64,000 bases of DNA from Paenibacillus apiarius (GTDB taxonomy: Bacteria > Bacillota > Bacilli > Paenibacillales > Paenibacillaceae): assembly GCF_017052585.1 (NCBI RefSeq), contig NZ_JAFFHZ010000001.1, forward strand, positions 186,001 through 250,000. Direction: 5' to 3'. Within the stretch, counting starts at the first letter, position 1. Each line of letters opens with the position of its first letter. Below, in pieces: positions 7,907 through 16,520 of this stretch. Made by a program: the position numbers and the translations under genes. The notes beneath the pieces are model-generated. The model was not told where the DNA came from and did not search any database. It worked only from the letters and a program-made list of their open reading frames with translations.

Positions 7907-9040
7907 ATGGACAATGTATGGTCAGCCGCAATTCATGACGCTGTGCAAAAAACGAAAGCGAATATCGAACGTTTTGGGGATCGCTTTCCTCATGTAAGCG
8001 AGAACGGAACCTACCTGCTGAATGATAATACCGACTGGACTGACGGATTTTGGAGCGGCATGTTGTGGCTGTGCTATGAATATACGCAAGACGGAACGTT
8101 CGCTGAAGCAGCCCGCAACACCGTCCAAAGCTTCAAGCAGCGCTTGGATCGCGACGTGGCGCTAGACCATCACGATATCGGCTTTCTCTATTCCTTGTCA
8201 GCCAAAGCCCAGTGGATCATTGAGGGGGATGAAGAGGCGAAGCAGTTGACGCTCCGAGCCGCGGATAAGCTGATGAACCGCTGGCGGGAACAAGGACAAT
8301 ACATCCAAGCTTGGGGGCCGAAGGGGGATCCTAAGAATGGCGGGCGCATCATTATCGATTGTCTCATGAACCTCCCGCTTTTGTATTGGGCTTCCAATGC
8401 CACCGGCAATCCGCGTTATGCGGAAGCCGCGCGCATTCACGCCGAACGGAGCCGCCGATATTTAGTCCGTGGAGACGATTCCTCCTACCATACCTTTCAC
8501 TTCGATCCGGATACGGGAGTTCCGATTGGGGGCTCGACACACCAAGGCTACCATAACGGCTCTACCTGGACACGGGGACAGGCGTGGGGCGTCTACGGGT
8601 TTGCGTTGTCGTATCGCTATACACAGGAACCGCAATATTTGGAAACGTCCCGCCGCATGGCACGTTACTTCTTAAGCGAGCTGCCCGAGGACGATGTAGC
8701 CTACTGGGATTTCAATGCCGCGATAGACGAACACACGGAACGGGACAGCTCCGCGTCGGCGATCGTAGCGGCGGGTCTGCTGGAGCTGCTGGAGCATCTG
8801 CCCCAGGATGATCCGGACAGGGGCTTCTTCGAGGAGGGCCTTGACCGTTCGCTGCGCTCGCTTGTCGCGAACTATTCCACGATGAATCAACCGGAAGCGG
8901 AAGGCCTCATCGAGCATGGCTCTTATGCGGTTCTGCTCGGTCACAGTCCTGACGACTTCACGATTTGGGGCGATTATTACTACCTGGAAGCGTTGGTGCG
9001 GCTTGATAAGGGAATTAAAGGTTATTGGTATGAGCGCTAA
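7907..9040 (+). CDS. ugl: Unsaturated glucuronyl hydrolase, GH88
   Basis: A 377-residue cytoplasmic glycoside hydrolase with an (alpha/alpha)6 barrel. It removes the 4,5-unsaturated uronic acid from the non-reducing end of oligosaccharides made by polysaccharide lyases, by hydration of the double bond. As I recall the Bacillus sp. GL1 enzyme, the similarity is very high along the whole length, including the NDNTDWTDGFWSG and WTRGQAWG motifs. The two essential aspartates correspond to Asp90 (in LDHHDIGF) and Asp151 (in IIIDCLMN). There is no signal peptide. It closes the kdu operon, and its product feeds KduI. Substrates in this family include glycosaminoglycan, gellan and xanthan fragments; no lyase or transporter is adjacent to decide between them. 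Confidence 0.95.
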   Translation: MDNVWSAAIHDAVQKTKANIERFGDRFPHVSENGTYLLNDNTDWTDGFWSGMLWLCYEYTQDGTFAEAARNTVQSFKQRLDRDVALDHHDIGFLYSLSAKAQWIIEGDEEAKQLTLRAADKLMNRWREQGQYIQAWGPKGDPKNGGRIIIDCLMNLPLLYWASNATGNPRYAEAARIHAERSRRYLVRGDDSSYHTFHFDPDTGVPIGGSTHQGYHNGSTWTRGQAWGVYGFALSYRYTQEPQYLETSRRMARYFLSELPEDDVAYWDFNAAIDEHTERDSSASAIVAAGLLELLEHLPQDDPDRGFFEEGLDRSLRSLVANYSTMNQPEAEGLIEHGSYAVLLGHSPDDFTIWGDYYYLEALVRLDKGIKGYWYER

Positions 9041-9082
9041 CTGTAATTGTCTATGTCTATATGCTTCACTCTTGTAATTCGA

Positions 9083-9130
9083 AGCCCCCTGTATTGCCGG
9101 ATTCAGATGACGTTCGGCGATAAGGGGGCT
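9083..9130 (+). terminator. Terminator hairpin between the kdu operon and the araC gene
   Basis: AGCCCCCTGTATTGCCG and CGGCGATAAGGGGGCT form a long stem at the convergent end of the GH88 gene and the AraC gene. It could serve both strands; the T-tract is weak on either side. Confidence 0.65.
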
Positions 9131-9145
9131 ATTTGAGGTTGCGTG

Positions 9146-10018
9146 TCAACGATACGAGCAATCGGTCATTTGCTGGGACTGCAGTTCGATGCGATGAGCG
9201 GAAGGAGCACGGTTGTACCACTTTTTATACAGCTTGGAAAAATAGAGCGCATCTTCGTAGCCCACTGAAGCAGCGATCTGTTCGATCGTCAGCTGAGTCG
9301 TCATCAGCAGCGTTCTCGCACGCTCCATCCGCACCCGCAGCAAAAATTGCATCGGCGACTCTCCCATCTGCTTGCGGAACATCTTCGACAAGTATGTCCG
9401 ATGATAACCTAACCTATGTGCCAGCTCATCAATGGATATCGCTTTGTCATGCTGCAGCGTAAGCCAACGCGCCGCTTGTTCCACCTGACGTTCGATATCA
9501 GTCCGCAGGTCGCCTTTGGAGCCGCCTTTCCCGGTGCTTGCCACGCGCGCATATTCGGCCAGCGCCACGCGGAAGTAGCCTTCGGCTTCCATGTCGCTTG
9601 CTTCCCCTCCCCGATGCAGCGCTTTCATTGCATTGCGGAAAAGAGCCTCCACACGGTGCTTTCGATAGCCTCTCAGGACGGGAACATGCGGGCCAATGCC
9701 CATATTGGCAAGCATCTGCTCCGCATAATTGCCGCGAAAGCCAATCCAGCGATATTCCCACGGATGCTGACCACTTGACTCATAATAAACCAATTCGCCC
9801 GGGAAGATAAAGAAGCTATCTCCTTCGCCTACTTCAAACTCCTGTCCCCGTATCGCAAACTTCCCCTTGCCTGACAATACGCAATGGACGATCCCATAGT
9901 CGTGCACCGTCGGACCGATTCGATGCCCCGGTTCCGTATTCGATTGGCCACTGAATAAGACGGTCAGTTCACCGCGAGACGGAGCTTCATTGATGGCGAT
10001 ACTCGCTCGTTCAGCCAC
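9146..10018 (-). CDS. AraC-family transcriptional regulator
   Basis: A 290-residue regulator with an N-terminal cupin sensing domain (residues about 20-115, with GKGKFAIRGQEFEVGEGD) and a C-terminal double HTH (about 185-280, with ISIDELAHRLGYHRTYLSKMF and the second helix IAASVGYEDALYFSKLYKK). The start is GTG at 10016-10018 with GAGGGAGGGG just upstream. It is transcribed away from the alpha-galactosidase gene at 10198, so it most likely activates that gene in response to an alpha-galactoside. That role is inferred from position. Confidence 0.92.
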   Translation of the reverse strand: MAERASIAINEAPSRGELTVLFSGQSNTEPGHRIGPTVHDYGIVHCVLSGKGKFAIRGQEFEVGEGDSFFIFPGELVYYESSGQHPWEYRWIGFRGNYAEQMLANMGIGPHVPVLRGYRKHRVEALFRNAMKALHRGGEASDMEAEGYFRVALAEYARVASTGKGGSKGDLRTDIERQVEQAARWLTLQHDKAISIDELAHRLGYHRTYLSKMFRKQMGESPMQFLLRVRMERARTLLMTTQLTIEQIAASVGYEDALYFSKLYKKWYNRAPSAHRIELQSQQMTDCSYR

Positions 10019-10197
10019 AGCGTCCCCTCCCTCTATTGGCTACAATGTTCCATACTCAAAATCATTTTGCCCATACACAGTTTCACCAATTTCAGCTACA
10101 TTGATTGTACAGCATTTTATTCCATGTTGCATCAGACCATATGAATATTCAACAAAATTTGGTTGAGCATTTCCACTGCAGAGAGGATGAAGGAAGC

Positions 10198-11496
10198 ATG
10201 GGCAAAATTACTTTTCTAGGTGCGGGCAGTACCGTTTTCGCCAAAAACGTGCTCGGCGATTGCATGTTGACTCCCGCATTGCAACAATTCGAGCTCGCCC
10301 TGTTCGATATCGATCATGAACGGCTGCGCGACTCGGAGCAGATGCTGAACAATCTGCTCGCTATGTCCGGCAGCACGTGCCGCGTCGTCGCTTATCACGA
10401 TCGCAAAGAAGCGTTGCGCGGAGCCAAATATGTCGTCAATGCCATCCAAGTCGGAGGCTACGATCCATGTACGATTACCGACTTCGAAATTCCGAAGAAG
10501 TATGGACTGCGCCAAACGATCGGAGACACGTTGGGCATCGGCGGCATTTTCCGCAATCTGCGCACCATTCCGGTCATGCTTGACTTTGCGCAGGACATTC
10601 AAGAAGTATGTCCCGATGCTTGGTTCCTCAACTATACGAATCCGATGGCGGTTCTGACGAACGTCATGAATACATATGGCGGCGTTCGCACGGTCGGTCT
10701 CTGCCACAGCGTGCAAGCATGTGTGCCCCATCTCTTCCGCAGCTTGGAGATGGATACGGAAGGCGTGCAAGCGAAAATCGCCGGCATTAACCATATGGCT
10801 TGGCTTCTGGAAGTGACCAAGGACGGCGAGGATTTATATCCGGAATTAAAACGCCGCGCCGAGGAGAAACAGAAGGTGAAGCATCATGACATGGTGCGCT
10901 TCGAATTGATGTTCAAATTCGGCTATTACGTAACGGAGTCTTCCGAGCACAATGCGGAATATCATCCTTATTTCATTAAAAAGCAGTACCCTGAACTCAT
11001 TGAGCAGTTCAATATCCCGCTGGATGAATATCCGCGCCGCTGCGTTAATCAGATCGAGCAATGGAAGGACATGCGCGAGCAGCTCGTGAACAATCAGCAG
11101 CTGGAGCATGCGCGTTCGCATGAATATGCTTCGTATATGGTCGAAGCGATGGAGACGGGCGCACCGTTCAAGATCGGCGGCAACGTCATGAATACAGGGT
11201 TAATTACGAACCTGCCGAAGGAAGCGTGCGTGGAAGTGCCGTGCTTCGTCGACCGCAGCGGAATCACGCCTGCTTACGTCGGTGATCTGCCGCCACAGCT
11301 CGCTGCGTTGAATCGCACCAATATCAATACGCAGCTGCTTACGATCGAAGCGGCACTGACAGGCAAAAAGGAGCATATCTATCACGCAGCCATGCTTGAT
11401 CCGCACACGTCGGCAGAGCTAAGCCTCGACGAGATCGTCTCCTTGTGCGACGATCTGATTGAGGCACATGGCAATTGGCTGCCAACATTTAAATAA
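10198..11496 (+). CDS. melA: Alpha-galactosidase or related glucosidase, GH4 (MelA-like)
   Basis: A 432-residue NAD+- and Mn2+-dependent glycosidase of family GH4, acting in the cytoplasm by a redox-elimination mechanism. The N-terminal Rossmann motif is FLGAGSTVF (residues 6-14). The metal ligands are Cys169 in GLCHSVQ and His199 in GINHMAW, both characteristic of the family, and NYTNPM is at 145-150. I prefer the ATG at 10198 with GAGAGGATGAAGGA upstream; the longer frame starting at 10105 adds 31 residues ahead of the fold. Length equals that of Bacillus MelA. It sits opposite an AraC regulator. No dedicated sugar transporter is adjacent. Confidence 0.92.
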   Translation: MGKITFLGAGSTVFAKNVLGDCMLTPALQQFELALFDIDHERLRDSEQMLNNLLAMSGSTCRVVAYHDRKEALRGAKYVVNAIQVGGYDPCTITDFEIPKKYGLRQTIGDTLGIGGIFRNLRTIPVMLDFAQDIQEVCPDAWFLNYTNPMAVLTNVMNTYGGVRTVGLCHSVQACVPHLFRSLEMDTEGVQAKIAGINHMAWLLEVTKDGEDLYPELKRRAEEKQKVKHHDMVRFELMFKFGYYVTESSEHNAEYHPYFIKKQYPELIEQFNIPLDEYPRRCVNQIEQWKDMREQLVNNQQLEHARSHEYASYMVEAMETGAPFKIGGNVMNTGLITNLPKEACVEVPCFVDRSGITPAYVGDLPPQLAALNRTNINTQLLTIEAALTGKKEHIYHAAMLDPHTSAELSLDEIVSLCDDLIEAHGNWLPTFK

Positions 11497-11535
11497 GAAT
11501 AAAGGAATTACAAATCCCGGGTTAACCCGCAGCCC

Positions 11536-11556
11536 GAGCGCCCGTAAGGGGCGCTC
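11536..11556 (+). terminator. Hairpin after the GH4 gene
   Basis: GAGCGCCC-GTAA-GGGGCGCTC forms a stable stem 40 bp after the stop. The following TTCACATT is only a weak U-tract. Confidence 0.55.
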
Positions 11557-11660
11557 TTCACATTGTCAGCAATGGATTGTCCAGCGGGGGAGCTTGTCCT
11601 CCATTCAATATGGTTGCAAAAACAGTAACTTGTGTGTCATATACGGCATATACATAAATA

Positions 11661-11693
11661 AATGAGCCACTAGAACGACTTCTAGGGCTCATT
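11661..11693 (-). terminator. Terminator of the TerC-family gene
   Basis: AATGAGCCACTAGAA and TTCTAGGGCTCATT pair with one bulge. Read on the minus strand the stem is followed by a T-rich tract, downstream of the terC-type gene. Confidence 0.7.
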
Positions 11694-11748
11694 GCAGTTT
11701 GCGCTGCACGGGTGTGCATGCTCTGCTTTCTTTGCTATGCTTGCTTGT

Positions 11749-12471
11749 TTATTGCGCCCGTTGACGCATGTCGTCGGAATTGTCCGGCAACTGCTGCTTC
11801 TGCTTGCGGTTGCGCTTGATAATTAGCCCGGCAGCAACGACCAGGACGACGACGAGAAGCTCGAATCCGTATTTGATGAACGGATTCTCAAAGTAAGGGG
11901 CAATCGACGGGAATTTTTGGAATTCCCCAACGAACATTTTGGAAGATGTCCAAGCAAGAACCGCAGATCCGATGACAATAATAACCGGATAGCGCTCAAT
12001 GAACTTCAATACGATCGTGCTTCCCCATACGACGATTGGCACAGAGATCGCTAGCCCCAAGACGACAAGCCCGCCGTGTCCGCCCGCCGCTCCGGCAACG
12101 GCCAATACGTTGTCCAGACCCATCGCCGCATCGGCGATAATAATCGTCCGGACGGCGGCCCAAAAGCTTGAACCGGCCTGCACGTTATGCTCCTTCTCTT
12201 CCACCATAAGCTTGATGGCAATCCAGATAAGAACGGCGCCTCCAACTACGAGCAGGAACGGTATTTTCAGGAGCCACACGACCCCTAAGGTCGCCAACGC
12301 GCGAATGATTACGGCGCCGACTGTCCCCCAAATAATTACTTTTTTCTGGTCTTGCTTCGGTAAATTCCGAGCCGCCAGACCGATGACAATTGCGTTATCG
12401 CCAGCAAGCACCAAATCGATAACAACAATGGACAGCAACGCCGTCCAGAACTCTAATGAGAATAATTCCAT
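11749..12471 (-). CDS. TerC-family integral membrane protein, probable Mn2+ exporter
   Basis: A 240-residue membrane protein with about seven helices. The family's acidic metal-site motifs are present: DLVLAGDNAIVIGLAAR near residue 18 and DAAMGLDNVLAVAG near residue 115. The ATG at 12471 (MELFSLEFW) is chosen over an ATG at 12492 because AGGGGG stands nine bases upstream. The gene lies behind a yybP-ykoY riboswitch and its terminator. In Bacillus, TerC proteins under this riboswitch export Mn2+ or load exoenzymes with it. A basic, Gln-rich tail closes the protein. Confidence 0.93.
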   Translation of the reverse strand: MELFSLEFWTALLSIVVIDLVLAGDNAIVIGLAARNLPKQDQKKVIIWGTVGAVIIRALATLGVVWLLKIPFLLVVGGAVLIWIAIKLMVEEKEHNVQAGSSFWAAVRTIIIADAAMGLDNVLAVAGAAGGHGGLVVLGLAISVPIVVWGSTIVLKFIERYPVIIVIGSAVLAWTSSKMFVGEFQKFPSIAPYFENPFIKYGFELLVVVLVVAAGLIIKRNRKQKQQLPDNSDDMRQRAQ

Positions 12472-12522
12472 CAGCCACATCCCCCTTGTCATTAGTATGT
12501 ATTACAGACGCGAAAAACATGA

Positions 12523-12550
12523 AGCGCCGTTACCACGAGGTAACGGCGCT
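12523..12550 (-). terminator. Riboswitch expression-platform terminator
   Basis: AGCGCCGTTACC-ACGA-GGTAACGGCGCT is a 12-bp perfect stem. On the minus strand it is followed by TTCATGTTTTT, between the aptamer and the TerC gene. Confidence 0.92.
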
Positions 12551-12555
12551 CAGAT

Positions 12556-12700
12556 CAAAAGAGACCTTCACCAACGTTACAATCGTGGCAAAGGTCTCGC
12601 AAACAACGCTATACGTTGCCAGTACAGCCGAGGACCGCTAAGGAAACGGATCCCGTAATGACGACTTGTACTGTGCTAGCTACTCCCCTTTGGAGTATTC
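12556..12700 (-). ncRNA. yybP-ykoY manganese riboswitch
   Basis: Reading the minus strand, the conserved elements appear in order: AAAGGGGAGTAGC (about 12692-12680), GTCGTCATTACGG (about 12666-12654), TGGCAACGT, and GAGACCTTTGCC (about 12598-12587). GAGACCTT can also pair with a downstream AAGGTCTC (12568-12561), giving an alternative stem next to the terminator. This motif is known to sense Mn2+ and to switch on TerC- and MntP-type exporters, which fits the gene downstream. Confidence 0.92.
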
Positions 12701-12715
12701 ATTTTCGGTGAACTA

Positions 12716-12744
12716 ATAATAACATCGAATAAAAAATTGTTCAA
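12716..12744 (-). promoter_or_regulatory. Sigma-A promoter of the riboswitch transcript
   Basis: On the minus strand TTGAAC (12744-12739) and TATTAT (12721-12716) are 17 bp apart. Transcription would begin just before the aptamer. Confidence 0.75.
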
Positions 12745-12784
12745 CCCTTATTTTCACCCATCTTTTCATGGCGCGGTTGAGCCG

Positions 12785-12813
12785 TTGTTCAATCGGGCAC
12801 AATTGGTTATGAT
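12785..12813 (+). promoter_or_regulatory. Probable msrAB promoter
   Basis: TTGTTC (12785-12790) and TATGAT (12808-12813) are separated by 17 bp, about 30 bp before the gene. Confidence 0.55.
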
Positions 12814-12842
12814 TAATTTATTGAAAAGGAGGTAGCCTATAT

Positions 12843-13817
12843 ATGAGTATTCATGATGAACATGCCCCGTTGGAGCAAGCGACTTTTGCCGGCGGCTGCT
12901 TCTGGTGTATGGTAACACCGTTCGAAGAGCTTCCTGGCATCCACTCCATCATTTCAGGCTATACAGGCGGCCATACCGACTGTCCTACATACGAAGAAGT
13001 ATGCACCGATAAGACCGGACATGCGGAAGCCGTGCAAATAACGTTTGAACCGAAGCTGTTCCCCTATGAGAAGCTGCTTGAAATCTTTTGGCAACAAATC
13101 GACCCTACCGATGAGGGCGGGCAGTTCCATGATCGCGGTTCATCGTATCGGACGGCGATATTCTACCATACGGAGGAGCAGCGCCAAAAGGCGGAGCAAT
13201 CCAAGCGTGAATTGGAACAGAGCGGCCGCTTCGACAAGCCGATTGCCACTGAAATTGCGCCTGCTGGAACATTCTATCCTGCCGAAGAGCATCATCAAGA
13301 CTATCATACGAAAAACCCTGCTCATTACAAGCGCTACCGCAAAGGGTCCGGGCGAGATGCATTTATCTCTTCCCATTGGGGAGTCCAAGCGAAAGACAAG
13401 TTCCGACTGAAAGATACATTGAATTCGATGCAATATCACGTCACGCAAAACAGCGGAACAGAGCCGCCTTTTCAAAATGAATTTTGGGACCATAAAGCCG
13501 AAGGCATCTATGTAGATATCGTATCCGGCGAACCTTTGTTCAGTTCGAAGGAAAAATTCGATTCAGGCTGCGGCTGGCCAAGCTTTACGAAGCCGCTTCG
13601 TTCGCATCATGTCGAGGAACAGCTTGACCTGTCGCACGGGATGGTCCGAAGGGAGGTCCGCAGCCGTTACGGCGACTCCCATCTCGGCCACGTCTTTGAC
13701 GACGGGCCCGGTCCGAATGGATTGCGTTATTGTATTAACTCAGCCGCCCTCCGCTTCATTCGCAAAGAAGATCTGGAACAAGAAGGCTACGGAGAATTTC
13801 TGGCTCTGTTCGAATAA
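12843..13817 (+). CDS. msrAB: Bifunctional methionine sulfoxide reductase MsrA/MsrB
   Basis: A 324-residue fusion that repairs oxidised methionine in proteins. The MsrA domain (residues about 12-165) reduces S-sulfoxides and has the catalytic GCFWC motif (Cys19, Cys22). The MsrB domain (about 185-320) reduces R-sulfoxides, with catalytic Cys297 in RYCINSAAL and a probable recycling Cys243 in CGWPSF. The zinc-binding CxxC pairs of many MsrB proteins are absent (GIYVDIVSG instead), as in Bacillus MsrB. AAAGGAGG precedes the ATG. A terminator follows, so it is monocistronic. It is thioredoxin-dependent by family. Confidence 0.96.
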   Translation: MSIHDEHAPLEQATFAGGCFWCMVTPFEELPGIHSIISGYTGGHTDCPTYEEVCTDKTGHAEAVQITFEPKLFPYEKLLEIFWQQIDPTDEGGQFHDRGSSYRTAIFYHTEEQRQKAEQSKRELEQSGRFDKPIATEIAPAGTFYPAEEHHQDYHTKNPAHYKRYRKGSGRDAFISSHWGVQAKDKFRLKDTLNSMQYHVTQNSGTEPPFQNEFWDHKAEGIYVDIVSGEPLFSSKEKFDSGCGWPSFTKPLRSHHVEEQLDLSHGMVRREVRSRYGDSHLGHVFDDGPGPNGLRYCINSAALRFIRKEDLEQEGYGEFLALFE

Positions 13818-13843
13818 TCCGCCAATCACCTCATGTATATGGT

Positions 13844-13901
13844 AAAAGGCTCTGCAAGATGTACCCCGCAGGGGGGGTCATCAGCGGAGCCTTTCTTTTG
13901 T
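13844..13901 (+). terminator. msrAB terminator
   Basis: AAAAGGCTCTGC and GCGGAGCCTTTCTTTT form a stem with an inner ACCCCGCAGGGGGGGT hairpin and a T-rich end. Confidence 0.8.
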
Positions 13902-13961
13902 GTGAGGCGGTCCTCCTATGGGGCTAGACCATTGTCTTGTCAACGCCTAAGATCGGGTTTT

Positions 13962-14993
13962 TTACCTATCCCGATTTGATGGATCGCTTACTTTCACAAG
14001 TTGCTTACCCAGATTTTTGCCTGTAAACAAATTAAGAAAAGCTTGCGGCACGTTTTCAAAGCCGTCTGTAATAGTTTCTTCGTATTGGAGTTTACCTTGA
14101 GATAACCAGTCAGCGAGTTCTTGATGCCCTTCATCAAAACGTTCTCTATAATCACTGACAATGAAACCTTTTATTAGAGAGCGTGTCTTTAACAGTTTTG
14201 GCTGCATTCGAGGGCCGAGATCTTCATTTCCCTTCGAATTATAGGATGAAATTGCGCCGCATAACGGGATACGGGCAAAATCATTTAGTAAACTTAGCAC
14301 CGCATCGGAAATTTTGCCGCCAACATTATCGAAATAGATATCGACCCCATCGGGACATGCTTCTTCAAGCGCTTTTTGTAAATCAGTTGTTGTTTTATAA
14401 TTAATCCCCTTATCAAAACCAAGATCATTTTCCAAATATGCGATCTTTTCATCTGTACCTGCAATGCCGACGACTCTGGCTCCTTTGATTTTGGCGATTT
14501 GACCAACGATGGAACCTACAGCCCCTGCAGCTGCTGAAACAACGACCGTTTCTCCTTCTTTCGGTTGGCCTATATCAAGCAAGCCAAAATAAGCAGTTAA
14601 TCCCGTCATGCCTAATACACTCAAATAAGCAGACAATGGAACATTCGTATTTTCCAGCTTACGAACGGCTGAGGCGTTAACGCCATTGTAAAGCTGCCAA
14701 TATAAAAAGCCTTGCACCTTATCCCCAACCTTCAATTCTTTCGAACGGGATTCAACGATTTCGCCAATTATAGCTCCTGAAATAGGTTCATTTACAGCGT
14801 AGGGTTCAACATAAGACTTTCCAGCATTCATCCGCCCTCTCATGTATGGATCAACGGATAAGTAGAGGGTTTTTACGAGTACCTGTTCTTCTTCCAGTTC
14901 GTTAATGGGAGTGTCGCGAAATTCAAATATATCTTCTGTTGGTACATCTTCCGGACGTCTCGCTAACAGGATTTGTTGATTATGATCACTCAT
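13962..14993 (-). CDS. Zinc-independent NADP-dependent MDR oxidoreductase (YfmJ/CurA-like)
   Basis: A 343-residue medium-chain reductase of the leukotriene B4 dehydrogenase type. The coenzyme motif AAAGAVGSIVGQIAK lies near residues 155-170, and there are no structural zinc cysteines. Such enzymes reduce alpha,beta-unsaturated carbonyls with NADPH and are linked to detoxification. The ATG at 14993 has GGAGGT seven bases upstream; the longer frame to 15008 has none. It is closest in pattern to Bacillus YfmJ. It stands alone, downstream of an oxidoreductase gene on the same strand. Confidence 0.9.
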   Translation of the reverse strand: MSDHNQQILLARRPEDVPTEDIFEFRDTPINELEEEQVLVKTLYLSVDPYMRGRMNAGKSYVEPYAVNEPISGAIIGEIVESRSKELKVGDKVQGFLYWQLYNGVNASAVRKLENTNVPLSAYLSVLGMTGLTAYFGLLDIGQPKEGETVVVSAAAGAVGSIVGQIAKIKGARVVGIAGTDEKIAYLENDLGFDKGINYKTTTDLQKALEEACPDGVDIYFDNVGGKISDAVLSLLNDFARIPLCGAISSYNSKGNEDLGPRMQPKLLKTRSLIKGFIVSDYRERFDEGHQELADWLSQGKLQYEETITDGFENVPQAFLNLFTGKNLGKQLVKVSDPSNRDR

Positions 14994-15126
14994 TCTTCGT
15001 ACCTCCATTTCATCATTTCGTCCAAATGCTCATTCGCTTGCAGGCTCGCGCGCACCAAGCAATTCCAACAGACGGGTATGTTCAGGTTGGGAGCGGCGGA
15101 AACCGATGGCTATGCCACAGGCCTCA

Positions 15127-16149
15127 TCAACTCAATCCCTGCGCCAACAGCGTCGGAATATGCACCTTCTTGCCTAGCTTGGCGCTCTCGATCGCTCCGA
15201 ACACCATCGCGATGCTTTTCAAATTATCTTCCGCATTCGTCTCCGCCGGCCGCCCTTCCTCCAGCGCGAGGAACATGTCATCCAAACACCCGAAATGACC
15301 CTCCTGCCCGTTCCAATCGTGCTTTCCTTGCGTTCTGCTCGCCTGACCGTCCTTGTCCAAAGATTCGGCTTCTATCCGATCGCCGTCCCATATCGCGGTC
15401 CCTTGGCTTCCTGCCACGCGCCACGATGCTTCCCAAGAGGTTGGAAATCCTTCTGCGCACCACGACCCGCGATAGTTGAACACAGAGCCGTCATTCATCT
15501 CGAACGTGCATATCGCTGCAGCATTGCCGCGGTACCAAGAGCCGGGCGGGTTCCACTCATGGCAAGTGACGGTAACAGGATCCGCTCCTGTAATGAATCT
15601 GGCTTGGTCGAACGTGTGTATCGACATGTCCAATATAAGCGGGCTCGCCATTTCTTCCCGGAAGCCGCCAAAACGGGGAGCAAGGAAGAAGTCGGCGCCA
15701 ACGAACCCGACCGTACCTATCTTCCCTGTGCGAATCAGTTCACGGTAGGCTCGAATGGAGCGAAGATAGCGCCGGTTCTGCATAATGGCCAACGAGCGCT
15801 GTGTCTGCCGGGCGAGCTTCGATAATTGCAAGGCTTCGGACATATGGGCCGCGATCGGCTTCTCCGCCATGACGTGGCAGCCCATTTCCAGCGCCGTTCC
15901 AGAAGTGCTGCGATGCGCATTGGGCGTCGTAATATCGAACACCAAGTTCGCTCCGCTGCGCCGGATTGCTTCCTTCAAATCGGAATACAGCCCGCAGCTC
16001 AAGCCGTGTCTATCGGCCATCGAGAGCGACGCTTCGGCCTGCACATCCACCAAACCGACAATAGCTGCGTCAGAGCGTGACTGCACATATTCAATCCATG
16101 TGTTGGCCATTTGTCCGCAGCCGGCAACGACAATATTCCATTGTGCCAC
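15127..16149 (-). CDS. Gfo/Idh/MocA-family oxidoreductase
   Basis: A 340-residue NAD(P)-dependent dehydrogenase or dehydratase of sugars or inositols. The Rossmann motif VVAGCGQMA is at residues about 6-14, and EKPIAAHMSEAL near residue 97 carries the conserved EKP lysine. The C-terminal domain has MSIHTFDQARFITG with the usual His of this family. The start is GTG at 16149 with AAAGGAGAG nine bases upstream. The substrate cannot be told from the sequence. The neighbours do not form a pathway with it. Confidence 0.9.
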   Translation of the reverse strand: MAQWNIVVAGCGQMANTWIEYVQSRSDAAIVGLVDVQAEASLSMADRHGLSCGLYSDLKEAIRRSGANLVFDITTPNAHRSTSGTALEMGCHVMAEKPIAAHMSEALQLSKLARQTQRSLAIMQNRRYLRSIRAYRELIRTGKIGTVGFVGADFFLAPRFGGFREEMASPLILDMSIHTFDQARFITGADPVTVTCHEWNPPGSWYRGNAAAICTFEMNDGSVFNYRGSWCAEGFPTSWEASWRVAGSQGTAIWDGDRIEAESLDKDGQASRTQGKHDWNGQEGHFGCLDDMFLALEEGRPAETNAEDNLKSIAMVFGAIESAKLGKKVHIPTLLAQGLS

Positions 16150-16482
16150 TTTTGTGCACTCTCCTTTGTAAGCGTAATAATCGTCTACTGTTCGGTTTCG
16201 TCATGACGCCAGCATTTCCTGCTTCCCATTGGAGAAATATAGTAAAATCGGCGGTTCAAACGGGTAAATGGCATTGAGACCGTACCTTGTCCAGCGGATT
16301 TTACTGTAATTCAGCGATTGCGCAATAAGTGTCAAAGCATTGCATAAAATCCACCGAAACCTGTCATTAAGAGATATATGCTGCTGAGCCACTGTATATA
16401 ATCCAATGCGGATAAGACAATGGGGATTCGTCCTTGTTGAGAAGGCCATCCAGATCATGCGCAGACAAACATAGCCTAACTA
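16150..16482. other. Intergenic region without a supported gene
   Basis: About 330 bases. An 85-codon minus-strand frame (16201-16458) has no ribosome binding site and no recognisable domain. I see no RNA motif here. Confidence 0.5.
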
Positions 16483-16506
16483 AAAAAAGACCCGAAACGG
16501 GTCTTT
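16483..16506 (-). terminator. Terminator of the 187-residue membrane protein gene
   Basis: AAAAGACCC-GAAA-CGGGTCTTTT forms a stem; on the minus strand it is followed by seven T residues. Confidence 0.85.
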
Positions 16507-16520
16507 TCCAGAGGGTGAAG

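Noticed and set aside
12843..13817. Missing zinc cysteines in MsrB as an anomaly
   Set aside because: Bacillus MsrB has the same GIYVDIVSG segment; zinc-free forms are ordinary.
15010..15126. Possible C-terminal gene remnant on the minus strand (GFRRSQPEHTRLLELLG)
   Set aside because: About 30 codons without a start and with a stop just upstream; too short to call.
16201..16458. An 85-codon minus-strand frame in an intergenic region
   Set aside because: There is no ribosome binding site and no recognisable domain.
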